A DNA stretch of 64,000 nucleotides, taken from Lunularia cruciata (Eukaryota > Streptophyta > Marchantiopsida > Lunulariales > Lunulariaceae). Shown here in pieces: positions 12,317-24,164 of the stretch; positions within the stretch are counted from its first letter, which is position 1, and every line of letters begins with the position of its first letter. The DNA is taken from contig OX419756.1 of NCBI GenBank assembly GCA_948567375.1, positions 43,254,552-43,318,551 of the forward strand, read 5' to 3'. The notes under the pieces are model-generated. The model had not been told where the DNA came from. It did not search any database and saw only the letters and a list, made by a program, of their open reading frames with translations. The translations under genes and the position numbers were made by a program.

Positions 12317-13219
12317 AGTAGATAGCAGATATTGCTGGTTAGAAATGACCTGCAAATGAGGAATGAATAGGATATATATAGTTTGCTCATAAAGTTTGTG
12401 GAACGGATTGAAAAGTTTAGAACGGACGGTTTATTGGCGGCTTGCACCCAATCTCATAGTAGGGTTGTTTTGGTTCTGAACTTGGCCTGTGAAACTACTG
12501 TCGTGATCGCTTCGTACAGAACTTTAAAATGTTGAAATTTATGACCTACTGTATGGTTAAGCTCTAGATGAACTAGAGTCTTGGAATTGGAATCGAGAAA
12601 TGCGCGCAGGACCTACTTCATGGGAGTTAGATTGCTTCTGAATGCTTTTCTACCTTTCTTTCAGCTGTTTTTTAGTGCAATTCCACCAATGTGGTGACAG
12701 CCATGAGTGAGTGCTTGTGGGTGAATCTAGAGAGCAACTTTTACGACATAACTGCGCAAGTCGAGATGGAAAAGCTGCACTTGCGCATATTAAACCCATG
12801 TTTTATAAATCCGAGCGCTTATACCGCCGACTGCTGCTTCTTGATTGCTTTCTAGCATGATGGCGAAATTGACAGCGGGTAGTTTGGATAGAATATGTGG
12901 CACCTACTTTATAAATAAAAGCTTATAGGACTCCTTGACTGCGTGCCTGTGTGCTTGATTCGTCAATCCTACGAGGCCGCCGAAATTGTTGAACCATTAT
13001 TTTGAGAAAAGTAGAAAAGAAAAGTGTTACCTGAACTTGAGTAGAGGGACACGGGAGGAGAGGAGACGGAACGGGAGAGTGAGAAGGGGAGTCTAAGATA
13101 TTCTAGAGTTTTAGAGAGCTCATCTTCATCCTTCACAAGAGTGAATAGTCTGTTCGTTTTTCAATTTCGGTTTTATTGATATCTAGATTGAAGAGTTCGG
13201 TGAATTGAGTATAAAGTTA

Positions 13220-16200
13220 TGAGTACTTTTAGGGTTTAGAGTAACTACTTCACATTGAGAGCCATGTGTTGTGAATTTTTCATGTATGATCTCTTGGTTT
13301 TCATGATTGAATTCCATGTAAACTTAGTTTGAAATTTTTTGAGATGGAAGTTAAAAGTTATGAGAAAATAGTTTTCAAGTATAGAGAGATTGTATTTTCT
13401 CATGTGAGTTGGGATGTGAGGGGTTGTGGTTTCACAGGTATGGGAAGATATGGAAAAGAGCATCATGCATTACTATCGTTATCCTTGTGTTAGCCATGGC
13501 TACACTTCCCCATGTGGGGCCGCCTAGAGCAACTCGGGATGCATTATGCATGGTATATCATCTACACAAGGGGTAAAGACAAGGATGGAAGGATGCACAA
13601 GGACTACAATTGGATCACTTGGGATGCTCATGTGAAGTGAGAGACCACATCGACAATGATTACACTCGACATTATGCATGCTTCCTCTATCCCTTTGTTG
13701 ACCATCCTAGGGATACTGATCGAGTTGTGGGAGTGGTTAGCATCTCAAGTAGGTTGTATTTTTGGGTTATTTGAGACTAGTTTTCTATATCCAAGTTTAT
13801 TCCATAGGCTACCACGTACACTCCATGATGAGGCTAGATATGCTTTTTGCCTACCACTCTATTGTTTGGCACATGATCCCTTGGACGAGTTAGCATGGTT
13901 CTTATTCCTCTTACTCCCTCGATGGTGCCTTTGTTATGCTAGAGGAGGACATGCTAGGCATAGAGAGGTGGTTGCTAGATTTCATCAATTCTAAGTGGGA
14001 GACTGGGTTGCCCTACATGAGCAATCAATTAGGGCTACACATTTTAGCAGACAGATTCTACCATAGGATACCACATAGTCCACTCAATTATGACGGTGTA
14101 GGACATTAGGTCAAGCATGAGAGTTTAGTAGATCAACAAAACAAGCGCTACACCCTTTGTCTATGGCTAGTCCCATTGATGAGACTATCTCTTCCCTACG
14201 CTCACTACATCTTGTGGTAGGAGAGGCAGTACCATTAGAGGTCTTAGATTATTAGCTTGAGCAATTTATATCTTGATAGTTCACTTTTTGCACAAGCATT
14301 GTGCATTGCCCCTTACCTCTTCTCAAGTGGCTTGTCAAGGATGGTATAGGAGCATCTTCGAGATTGCTTTCAGGCAGATGATTCTTCTAGTGGATTTATC
14401 AAGTTGTTTCAAGTGGCTGTAGTTGTAGCAAAGGGAGATATGCATATGTCAATTATTTGAGTGTTAGGGACTAGTGACTTCTCGTGATGGAAAAGAGAAG
14501 GGGGCATTAGACCAATTGTTATTGGAGAAATTCTTTTGCACTTGGTTAGTCGCACCATTGTCCTTCAACATTGATCTCATTTCTAAGAGCACCTTGATTT
14601 GTATTAGGTTAGAGTAGCTACACATGGAGGTTGTGAGGCTATTTCCCTAAGCATCAGGGCACTGTTGGATATCCATCTGAAGTGGGTTTTCCTACATGTG
14701 GATGTTGAGAACGCTTTTAATAGTATATCTTATGCATCTATCTTTTGAGAGCTTAGGGAGGCTGGTGGATCCTTGACAAGTCTCATTTCCTTTGTGCAGT
14801 TGTTCTATGGCTCTCCTACTTCCCTTTACTACTAGTATGGGTGGTCACAAGAGGGAGTCATCATCTTGGAGTCAATTGTCGATACATGACAAGGAGATCC
14901 TTAAGGGGACCTTTGTTTGCCATGGTTTACTTTAGAGCTCTTTCATCTACTACTTTGGCCATGCTAAGTTGGGTATGTCCCTCCTTAGTAGAGAATACGC
15001 ACATTGTGAGCCCCATAGATCAGATTAGGCAGGCCTTTGATCACTTGGCTACCAAGCTATATCTTGTATGCTTGAGAGTCAAGGTGTCAAAGTGTAGAGC
15101 ATGGTCCTCTTCAAGTATCCCCTCCCATGTTGAGCTTCTAGAGAGGTGTGTCACATCTCTAGATGGATTACATTCTTGGGGTGCCAATAGGATCCATGGA
15201 TTTTATTATATGCTTCTTAGATATTGCCCTTACAACGGATATTCTCCATGTGGATGACCTTCTTCTACTAAGAGATCCATAGATGGCTTTTGATATACTC
15301 TCCTTTAGAATTGCCCATCAACCAACTTACCTTCTCTGCATGGTTCTCCCTTCCTTGACTTTCCTATCATGTCTAAGAGCTTTTTATAGGGAGATCATGG
15401 AAGTCTTTGGTGATATCATCAGACCAAGGATATTTGAGTGTGTGATGGGGGATTTGGCACATAGACATGCATCTCTAATAATCTTGTATGGAGGGGTAGG
15501 CTTATTATCTATGGAGGAGATGGCACTTACAACATTTTTGGGTAGTTGGGCTCTCTTGATACCCCTACTTTCTTCCCATTTTGTGATTATTGATAGGCCA
15601 ATTTTGGAGACTTATGAGACCAAGGTGGAGGAGGGATCCTTTTCTCTCTAGGTGCTATTGTGGTACACGAGAGATGGTCTATCTCCACAAGCACATGAGG
15701 AACTTCCATACTTTTCTTCACTATCATTAGATTGGACCAAAAGTTTACAATCTTCCTTGATGGAGCGACAATGTCAACATATGCTACATTCTCTCTTAGT
15801 TGACTTGTCTATTTGTTGGGCCACTAGAGCACGTCTTTGCCCTTGCTCTAGCAAGGGTGTAGCCTCTTGGATCCTAGCTCTATATTTCATTAGGGCATTT
15901 CAACTTGCACTAGTCACTTTCTCTATAGTGATGAGGTTCTACTTAGGTTTGGTCTACCCATTTGTATCTTCATTACTCACTTGTGAGTGTGGTTCTACAC
16001 TAGATACAACAAAGGTCCATATGACATGGTGTTCTTATGGAGGACAGAGGATAGCTAACCTTAATATCATAAGGAATGTAGTGTTTGCTATTGCATGAGA
16101 GAGTGGATACCTTGCTTGGAGAGAGCGTTCATATTCTTTGTAGACGACACATGTTAGAGCATACTTATACTTGGTCCAAGATGATTAGGTAATAGTGGTA

Positions 16201-16730
16201 GATGTTGTGGTTACAGATCCTACATGTGATGCAATTTTGGAGGGAGTGATTACTCATCTTCCTGGATAGGCGGCAAGCGGTGCTGCAACACACAAGGTCT
16301 CCAAGTATAAGGATATGCAACGAGGTCACCTCTTTGTTCCTCTAGCCTCGGAGTTATATGGGGAAATGGACATGGCATTTAACACATTTATCAAGGAGTG
16401 CACAAGAGCTTACTGTATTAGATGCCAAGGAGTACCATTCTCACCCTCATACTTTGTTACATACTTTAGACAAGGTGTGTCCATTGCTCTATAGAGAGCA
16501 TTGGCTGGTGCAATCCATAGAAGAGCAATCACTCTAGGTGATGCTTCTTTGGATGCTATAGTAGTTGGTAGACCGTACGACTTGCATAGCTTAGATATCT
16601 TTAGTGCGGTAGGGCACATTTCTCAAATTGACACTACTGGGGCCAAGCCACATTCTACCTCTTTTGTCTCTCCCTTGTACAACTTGGTGTGGTCTTCCAA
16701 TCCTTCTTGTGTTATATGAGGTTGTCTTTC
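13220..16730 (+). mobile_element. RLE-type non-LTR retrotransposon relic (RT, zinc finger, endonuclease)
   Basis: Broken frames on the plus strand keep the order of a non-LTR element with a C-terminal restriction-like endonuclease. An N-terminal segment has LAHDPLDELAWFLFLLLPRW (13.86-13.94 kb). Next comes RT motif A, VDVENAFNSIS (about 14,697-14,730), then a frameshifted GDPL/GPLFAM motif B (about 14,890-14,926). Motif C reads SLVENTHIV (about 14,980), with the usual catalytic DD changed to EN. A CxCx9Hx3C finger follows (C15,982 region, CECGSTLDTTKVHMTWC), then VDVVVTDPTCDAILEG (16,200-16,250), which fits a PD-(D/E)xK nuclease. Dozens of stops and shifts show an old, dead copy. The first 550 bp recur at about 37,140-37,730, and the 3' third at 58,985-60,115. 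The clade (R2-like or a related RLE clade) cannot be fixed by eye. Confidence 0.7.
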
Positions 16731-17426
16731 TTCTTTATTTTGAGAGATGCAATTAGTAAGCTAGGGAATTTAATTTATGATGAGCATGGACCACTCCCAA
16801 GTTGAAGATTTTATGCTTGATGGCAAGGAAGATATCACGCCCTCAAAATTAAGAATATGAGCTATTGTAAAGTCCATAGTACATGAATACTTCCTAATTT
16901 TGAGAGTATATTACCACTAAGGCAAAATGGAATACCTTGCATAAAGAGAGAAGGAAAAATAGAGTACAAAAGGACATAGAAGTGTTGATGGAGCAACTAA
17001 GCTTGAGACCCAAGGAAACATCTGCCAAAGCACTACTCTAAAAAAACCCAAAGTAATCCATAAGGAATTTACTATGGAACTATGTGATATAGGTTTTCTA
17101 AAGGTATGTACGGTCGATGGGGAGAGAAGTGTCTAAATAGGTCATAAGCTCCTCATGCTACTGCACATTTGAGAAGACCCAATGCTTGTGAACGTTGTAA
17201 GGTGAGGCAACCTGCTACCAATCCTCCTTCCCCTTGGTAGTAGTGTTTGCTATAGCTCTTGCTTGTGAACCTACTCTAACCAAGGACTTTTGTTGGTGAG
17301 GGTTCACGACCATCCCATCATATAAGGTACGTCGGCTGTCCCTGAATGTGATTATGTTTGCATTCATCTTCCAAATAAGAGGTCCTAACAGGTCTAGCCA
17401 TTGCTCAATGTAGACTTGGGAACAAG
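16731..17426. other. No gene seen between relics
   Basis: Decayed sequence after the RLE relic. CTCAAAATTAAG near 16,850 and CCTAATTTTGAG near 16,895 form a weak inverted pair. No open frame of interest was found. Confidence 0.4.
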
Positions 17427-18192
17427 TGTAATACTCCGAGGACAAGAGAGCTCTTCAAGAGAGATACAAGAAAGAAAACACAAATTTCACACTCAATTCT
17501 CCAATGCCCCAAAGGAGCACCTTCTCTTTATTACATAATCAATGAGGATCTCCTCCAATGAAGCTCTACCATAGGATTAGGTGTGGATAGGTGACCTATC
17601 AGCAAGCTCCACCCTTAGATTACTTGCTCAGATGGGTGACATGTTGGTCTTGGTCCCATCAAGTTGGTCAAATAGGCTTTGAGGGAATCTTTTAGGGAAT
17701 CTTCTTTAGGAATCTTAGACTCACATGGTTGAGATACCATTGGAAAGCTCTCGACAAGACCAACCAAGGAGGAAGGAAGCCCAATATTTTCTCTATTTGG
17801 GGGGGAGAAAGGAGGGAGGGGGATTGCTTGCACATTTTTGAGGCATAATTCATCCATCTAGGCCTCCAAATTTGCCTCTGAAATTTTCAGGCCTATTTTG
17901 GCTTCTACCCTATTAGTAGAAGTGCTCTTTTGGTGATACCTCTATCTGATCTACGTTCTCCATTATGTAACATCCTTCTAGATATCACCACCCCAAGTTT
18001 CACCTCTAGATCATATGCTTAGCTATTGATTCTAAAGTTTCCAAGCCCGTTTTGGTTTCTGGCCTATTAGTAGAAGTACTATTTTGGTGATACCTCTAGT
18101 TTATCTACTTAGTCCATCATGTATAACATCCTTCCAAATGTTACCAAACCAAATTTAATCTCTAGATCATCTATCTAGCTATTGGTATTACA
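17427..18192 (-). mobile_element. Solo LTR of the gypsy family
   Basis: It starts TGTAATACTCCGAGGACAAG and ends GGTATTACA, the same termini as the LTRs of the young gypsy element at 48.6-55.2 kb. It aligns with them throughout, including the internal tandem duplication, but with many substitutions and small indels. No internal gypsy coding sequence adjoins either end, so it is a solo LTR left by LTR recombination. The flanking five bases are ACAAG and ATGAG, which share three of five positions, so any target duplication has eroded. Orientation follows the young copy, whose coding strand is minus. Confidence 0.8.
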
Positions 18193-19900
18193 ATGAGTGA
18201 ATTGTAAGATTTGAGCTATTATGTCTTGGAGTGCATTGTGAACTTTGGTGAGCTCTCCCTTGGTTATAAGGAGAGAGCATTCTACAATCTATGACATTCA
18301 TTTGTTAATTGTGAGAGCATGCATGACTCTAAAATAGTGGAGAAGGTATGATGCATATTGCTATCAAAGGCACATAGATTTAGATGAGTGAGGAGGGTAT
18401 GTACGGGCTAGATAGGAAGCTATGGTATTATGAATCTCCAAAGGAATGAAGTTTTGATAATTTTAACAATTTGTGAAACCAAAGAAAAGGTTCTAGCTTA
18501 AATTCAAAGGAATTGTGGAATTCAAAGATTGGTAAATCCAAAGGAAGTCTATATCCAAAGGAATAGGATTCTTGTTTGAAGAACTACATATATTATGAAG
18601 GAAAGATTAACCTGCACAAAAGAAAGGGATTTTGATGAGAGATAGGATTAAGAATGAACTTCAAGACGGCCAAAAAGAATTTCTCAAGGCACACAAGAAT
18701 TACCAACCTTGGGAAATGCAATGGTTCTTTGAAAAGTTGTCAAGGAAAGAACAATTTTTGTCAATCAAGGAAGGCATGAGAAGGATGAACAAGTACAATC
18801 ACCTAACCATGCGTGCAAAGAAAGAACAAAGGAATTATATGTGGGCACCAAACTTTGAGTGTGCTCATAATTTCTTTATCATTTCTTGTAGTTAGCCATC
18901 AAGGAAACAAGCATAGTAGATTGTTAGAAGTAGCAAGAAGCCAAGAAAAGAGTTGGATATGTTCAACATGGCTCAACCACCAAGAGGAGGTAGAGGTAGA
19001 GGTCATGAGAGAGATAGACCACTTAACTTGAAATCACCTGAGGTAGACCCTTTGGAATTTTTGGATGAAGTGCATTCCTTGAAAGCAAAGGTTTGTCATT
19101 TTTGTTGTGGAATTGATCTTACTCCTTGATTGAGATAGGATATGAAATTGTACAAGGAACACATCAAGATCAACCTAGCTTGAGGAGAAACCCACACCTA
19201 TGGACATATGAGCATTGAAGAACAATGTTAGTGAATTCTATAGGAACCAATGGAGGATTGAGGATGAATTACTCATTGTTCAGTGCTAAGAGATCTGCAT
19301 ATGCATTAGCACCCTTGTTTAGTTTCACAAGGGATAACAAGAATGGATGGAATATATGAAACTATCAAGATCCAATCTCCAAAGGGAAGTAGTCCTAGCC
19401 TTGTTCAAAATCTTCAAGCCTAGCAAGACAATGTACGTGACCGTTAGCCAGGTCTTGTTCTTTGAGTATGTATTTGTAGGAAAGAGAATAGATTGGGCTG
19501 CAATATTCTACACTCAGGTTAGGCATATGTATCATTCCTTTTCAAAGAAAGGTCCTCCCTACTTAGTATCTTTTGTTCTCTATTTTTACATAAGTTTGGG
19601 GTTGTTGATAGAAGAGGAGAAGGAGGAATTCCTTGGTCATTGATTGGATGAAGTGTTCCTTCAAAATCAACTTAGTTGGTTGACATCCGTGAGGAAAACA
19701 GAGAAGGCAGATACATAATATAGATAGGAAGAAGCATCAAGAAAAGACAAGGGTCTTGGGAAGCTGAAGGAAGAAGTGTTCAGCCTAGTCAAAGGACAAC
19801 TTAGTATAGGAAAATATGAGGTAATGTAGGAGATGTCTAATGCAATAATATCTGAAGCTGAGTCAGAGGAGTAGTCAAAATCCAAAGTTAAAATCTTAAG
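18193..19900 (+). pseudogene. Family X relic (unrecognised repeated coding sequence)
   Basis: Several open pieces on the plus strand look like one decayed protein. These are 18,632-18,895 (MMRDRIKNELQDGQKEFLKA), an RGG-rich stretch near 18,970 (MAQPPRGGRGRGHERDRP), and 19,347-19,643 containing KRIDWAAIFYTQVRHMYHSF followed by YLVSFVLYFYISLGLLIEEE. The last motif recurs on the minus strand near 48,350-48,510 as FLFVLHFYIKMKLLRKEEKK, which shows a dispersed family. I do not recognise it. It may be a transposon-carried gene or a gag-like protein. Confidence 0.4.
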
Positions 19901-20830
19901 TTAACACCACTTAAGTTGACACCACTGCAATTGGATGACACGGAAGTTGATCGACATTTAGGGGACTTGGGAATGGAAGGCCTATTTCTGGAGAACAACA
20001 TGCCAATCCAAGAATAGCAGGAAGTATTACTTTCCCCTTTCTTTTGGGGTACTATTTGTTTATAACTCACCGAAACTATGGTATTTTAACACAACAGATT
20101 AACTCTTCAAGCAAACTTCTCACAGATGACGAAAGGGACATCAGTCATGTTCCACATTCAACGCTTGACTTGTAGATTGCATCTACTTTGTCAGACCATG
20201 ATTTGAAGCAAATCTGGTGTACAAAGCGGTCTCTTGTTTCTTGCGTGCACGGCTTCCAACCCAACCCCCACCATAGCGCACCCCCACCATAGCGTCACTT
20301 CTCTCCAACTTCTTATGCTACAACTTTCGCCCACATCGACTAAAGTGAACTTATAAATATGTTAACATTAATGTATTTGCAGAATGTTAGGAAACCTCTT
20401 GCGTGATCTTAGCTCATAGAGTGTACGTGGAACTGGAAAGTTGAAAATTCTTCAGCTAAATGGATTAGTTCGTTATGCTGTAGATATGACGTTTAGAGCA
20501 CTGCGGTTTTCTGTTCCCCAACAAATGGATTGTTGTCTTTGTTGTGCTTGCAGTGATTGTTTATTAAAGCAACTTCTTTAAAACATCGGCCTACTGTATT
20601 TGCTTTGATGGATTGCTCGGATTATTGAACTGAGTTACTATGGGAATTGGATAAAGTATGGTTGCCTTGTCTTTATGTATTTAAGTATTTGACTCAAAGG
20701 TGAGCATGAAAATGTGATCGGATTTGCCTTGTAGCATAGTGGCTTCTCCCTTAGAGAGGGGTAGAAATACCAGTTGATGTTCTGCAATTGTCTACCATGA
20801 CCGGTATATAGCAAAAACTTTACATGACTT

Positions 20831-20858
20831 AATATTATTAATGTACATTAATAATATT
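20831..20858. repeat. Perfect 28-bp palindrome
   Basis: AATATTATTAATGT is followed at once by its exact reverse complement, with no spacer. It is AT-rich and lies about 3.3 kb upstream of NPF-A. Confidence 0.65.
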
Positions 20859-21924
20859 TGCTGTTGAGGAGTCTACGGTAGTGCGTTTATCTGTGGTCTT
20901 TTGGTGTTAATGAACTTCGAAATTCCAATATTTGTTTACAACTTCCTCGTATTTACCCATAAATAACATAAAAAGAGCGTGTCAACTCTCTTCCTGTCCA
21001 AGCAAAAGTCTCAGAACGTAATACTCCCCAGGATCTCATGGGAAAACAAAAAGACATATTATGGATTTACTACACAATACGCAATTGAGAAAATTTCACA
21101 CCGAAACAAAGAAACCACAGTTGTTTCTACATCAAAATAACACGACACGAGATGTGAACTCTTGGAAGGTAGTCCAAAATTAATACAAATGTTGCTCACT
21201 TACTGATCGGGAAGGTGGAATTGACGACGTATTCACCCCTTGAGCTTGAGTTGGTAAAATATCCATCAACACCGAAGAGAGCGGACAGCTGCAGTCTCTC
21301 TATTCCAGCAGATATAACAGGTTGAATAGATGACCTTAATTGTCGAAGCTAAGCTAATTGTTTCGCGCCATGTCAATGTACTGCCAGTACTCTATATGTT
21401 CCACGCACAACAAAGAGACTAGTGTCTTACGCTGCATGCAATGGTAACCATTCAACCACACCATCTCACAAAACAGTGCAACAAGGATGCGTTCGTTACA
21501 AAGCTAAAATAGTAAAACACTACAAAACTGAAATTACCGCCGTGATTCCAAGTCTGGCAAACTCCGTACCAATCGGATTTGAATATTGTGAACGCACTTA
21601 TTCCCTGGCCGGTTTGGAACTACTTGAGGAAATCACTCGGTGCAGCTCAGACTTTTGATGCCAACAACGTATGATTTCTCCCGTTTAATTGCTACGAGGT
21701 CATCCTACGATTTTTTAATTAGCCTCTTTTCTCCTGTTTATTTCGAGGTGAGGAGGAAAGATGGGTTGAATCCCACCCCAGCAGATAGTTAGTAGCATAT
21801 TGATATGCTTTTGTCTTTTTCTTTTTGGCTAGCAAGCACACAAGCAATCTATGACTCGTGAGTCAAATGTGAGGAGCAATAAAAGGGTGGTTGTCCCATT
21901 CAATATCCAATCTTCATGAGCACT

Positions 21925-21947
21925 CAAATAAATAAATAAATAAATAA
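21925..21947. repeat. (AAAT)n microsatellite
   Basis: About five and a half uninterrupted AAAT units. Confidence 0.7.
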
Positions 21948-24164
21948 CTCTAGGTGGTGTAGCAACGACGCACCAAACGATAAAAGCACTGGAGTCTGAA
22001 GTCTTTCTCTTCCCCAACTGGTAGATTTCCACTTTGTCTCTCAGGGGACGTGGAGGATAATCACGGGTCGGGCAACAAACGCCACATCGGTCGGGTCAGT
22101 GCCCTTGTAGCTTGTAGCTTCTATCTGGACTCTCCGTGGGGCCCGGTCTGCGTGGACCTAGCCCGGCCCGGTTCTCGTCTGGTGGTGACTTTACTCAGCT
22201 TTACTGGGACCCCTTAACCCTGGAGAGGACTTGACCGGCTTCATTTACGTCTACATCCTCTGCGTGGTTCTTGTAGCGAGCTCTTTTCTGTATCGTAGAA
22301 CCAGAAGTAAGCAAAACATAGGAGAATTCGTAAGAACATCTTCGAAGGAACCGGCTGGAACCTGTCCTGGGATTCGTTGAGTGCAATATTGAGAAATTGC
22401 CGCTGCAGTAGCAGCTGGTTCTTGTGCTTAGGGCTTCCGCCATAGCTCGTAGCTTGTGAAGCTTTTGTCGACCTTCGGAGACACACTTGGCAGGGGAGGG
22501 GTCAGAAAACAGAGGCCGTTTAATTGGCAGCACGACTCGTCAGGAACGAGAGACACGAGCGACAGGCTCTGTGAGCATATGTAGACAACGGAGAGAGTCA
22601 GAGAATTTGACATTTACCCGAGAATTGAAAGAGTTGATGAGACTTCTTCCGGTTAGAACTGAAGAGTAGATCAAATTGTTCTGTTAGTGAACACATCGAC
22701 GAGTTGTTGTTTGGAGGTGTGTCGCTTTCAGGAACGGACTCGAGTGACAGTGAATGCCGAGAACTGCTGATCGACCTGACACTCATGAGACATTCAAGAG
22801 ACGGTTAGTGAGAGGAGAATACTCATTAAGTCTTCGATAATTGGCGCTCCTTTGCAATCGCACGGAGTCCGATGCCCGGTGGCTTCAACAATGACGGTGG
22901 CTGAACTGAACTAAACTGTGCTTTACCTTCGTTGCTCTGCTGCCTAGAGATGTTCATACTGGATTAGATTATGCCACTAGAGCCAACAGCGAGGCAGAAT
23001 ACTGTAAAGAAGGAAAGGGAGCCCTGCTGCTGCACCTAGGTAGCTCTGTATTGTTTGCTTTCCAGGTCTTTCGCCCCACCGCGTAATTGGATGGTTTTTA
23101 TTTTGGAACAGAAAATACAAGCTAGTAGTAGTACGGGAAAAGGATAGATATCTAAGGAAGCCTTGAGTTCGAACATTCCGTCCTGGTGACACAGGGAGGC
23201 GGTAACCAGCTGACGTTATCCATACGCCCCTCCTTCGTCTGGTGATCGGCACCTCTGATCGTGTAATGATGTGACCATGTGAAGCTAAGTAGTGATGTGC
23301 TCTTGCCCTCTTCTCGCCTAGTGTGCGCATTGCTTCTCACATATTCAAGTTTGCAAACTGGCAGGCAGACAGGGCATCAAGTACAGGCCGCTGCGCAGCG
23401 ACAGCGGGGGAATGAGTGTAAGATCCCGAAACCTCTAAATTGATAATCAGTCAATTTCTTTGCACCGTGTTTCGGAACGAGTCAGTCGGTTCCTCTGTCG
23501 AACTACTCGTCTGGTCGAGTAGACTTTGACAGGCACAGCATAGACAATTGGTTTCAAAAGCCTGATTGGCATCCACCTTCTGTGAAATTTGCCGATAGGC
23601 CTTGGTTGAATATTATCATCTGCAGCAGTGTTTACTCATGTTGTACTCCATCTCTCTAGACTGGAACTCAATCTTGCATTGAGAGTCTTGTCCGTACAGT
23701 TAGGCAATGTTACAAGTTGTTTTTCTTGGGCCGGTTATTCATGAATTCGAACACTTTTTAAGTAAAGACCCAAGAGTGTAGTTGGGAGGCACCAATTGTT
23801 TTGTGCTTGACGTACCTGCGTAATTGCTATGGAGACTAATTTGAACTCGTAACACCTTTTCTTCTTGAAAAGATTTTGGGACGAGTTCTAGCTAGTAGTG
23901 ATGAGTTTTTTACATTGAGGTATAAAATTCAGCTGTTTGCAGTATTCTTAGCGACAATCTTTCTGTAGGATGATACAGTCTTATTTCTTAGTTGACTAGC
24001 CGGTCAGCTGCATTGTGGAAGTAGGACAACTGTCGTTAGACAACACTACTTGACAATTCTTTTCGGGGTGAGGACCAAGTGTTCTCAATGGTTCTGACTA
24101 CAATCTCACGTAATTTGTGGTTTCGTTAACTCGTACACAGAGTCTGGGTGACGAGGAGAAGACA

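Larger units (their letters stand above)
9501..13219. other. Gene-free stretch with small inverted repeats
   Basis: About 3.7 kb with only short, uncharacteristic open frames on both strands and no recognisable protein. It contains the hairpins listed separately at 10281, 11391 and 12292, and an imperfect one around 11752-11790 (ATAACACA/TGTGTTAT). I see no RNA gene that I can name. Confidence 0.5.
19901..24164. other. Long upstream stretch of NPF-A without a supported gene
   Basis: No recognisable gene. The stretch contains a perfect 28-bp palindrome (20,831-20,858), an (AAAT)n microsatellite at about 21,925-21,947, and a more GC-rich interval around 22.05-23.4 kb. That interval holds an unrecognised minus-strand frame of 110 codons at 22,201-22,533. 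Its inner start, MAEALSTRTSCYCSGN, looks faintly like an organelle transit peptide, but nothing downstream supports a gene. A 5' UTR or leader exons of NPF-A could lie here. Confidence 0.4.

Noticed and set aside
22201-22533. 110-codon minus-strand frame with a transit-peptide-like start
   Set aside because: No family match, no downstream exon with coding character, and competing frames of similar length; not enough for a gene call.
22977-23330. 117-codon minus-strand frame
   Set aside because: No recognisable motif and overlapped by another frame of similar quality; likely chance in a GC-richer interval.
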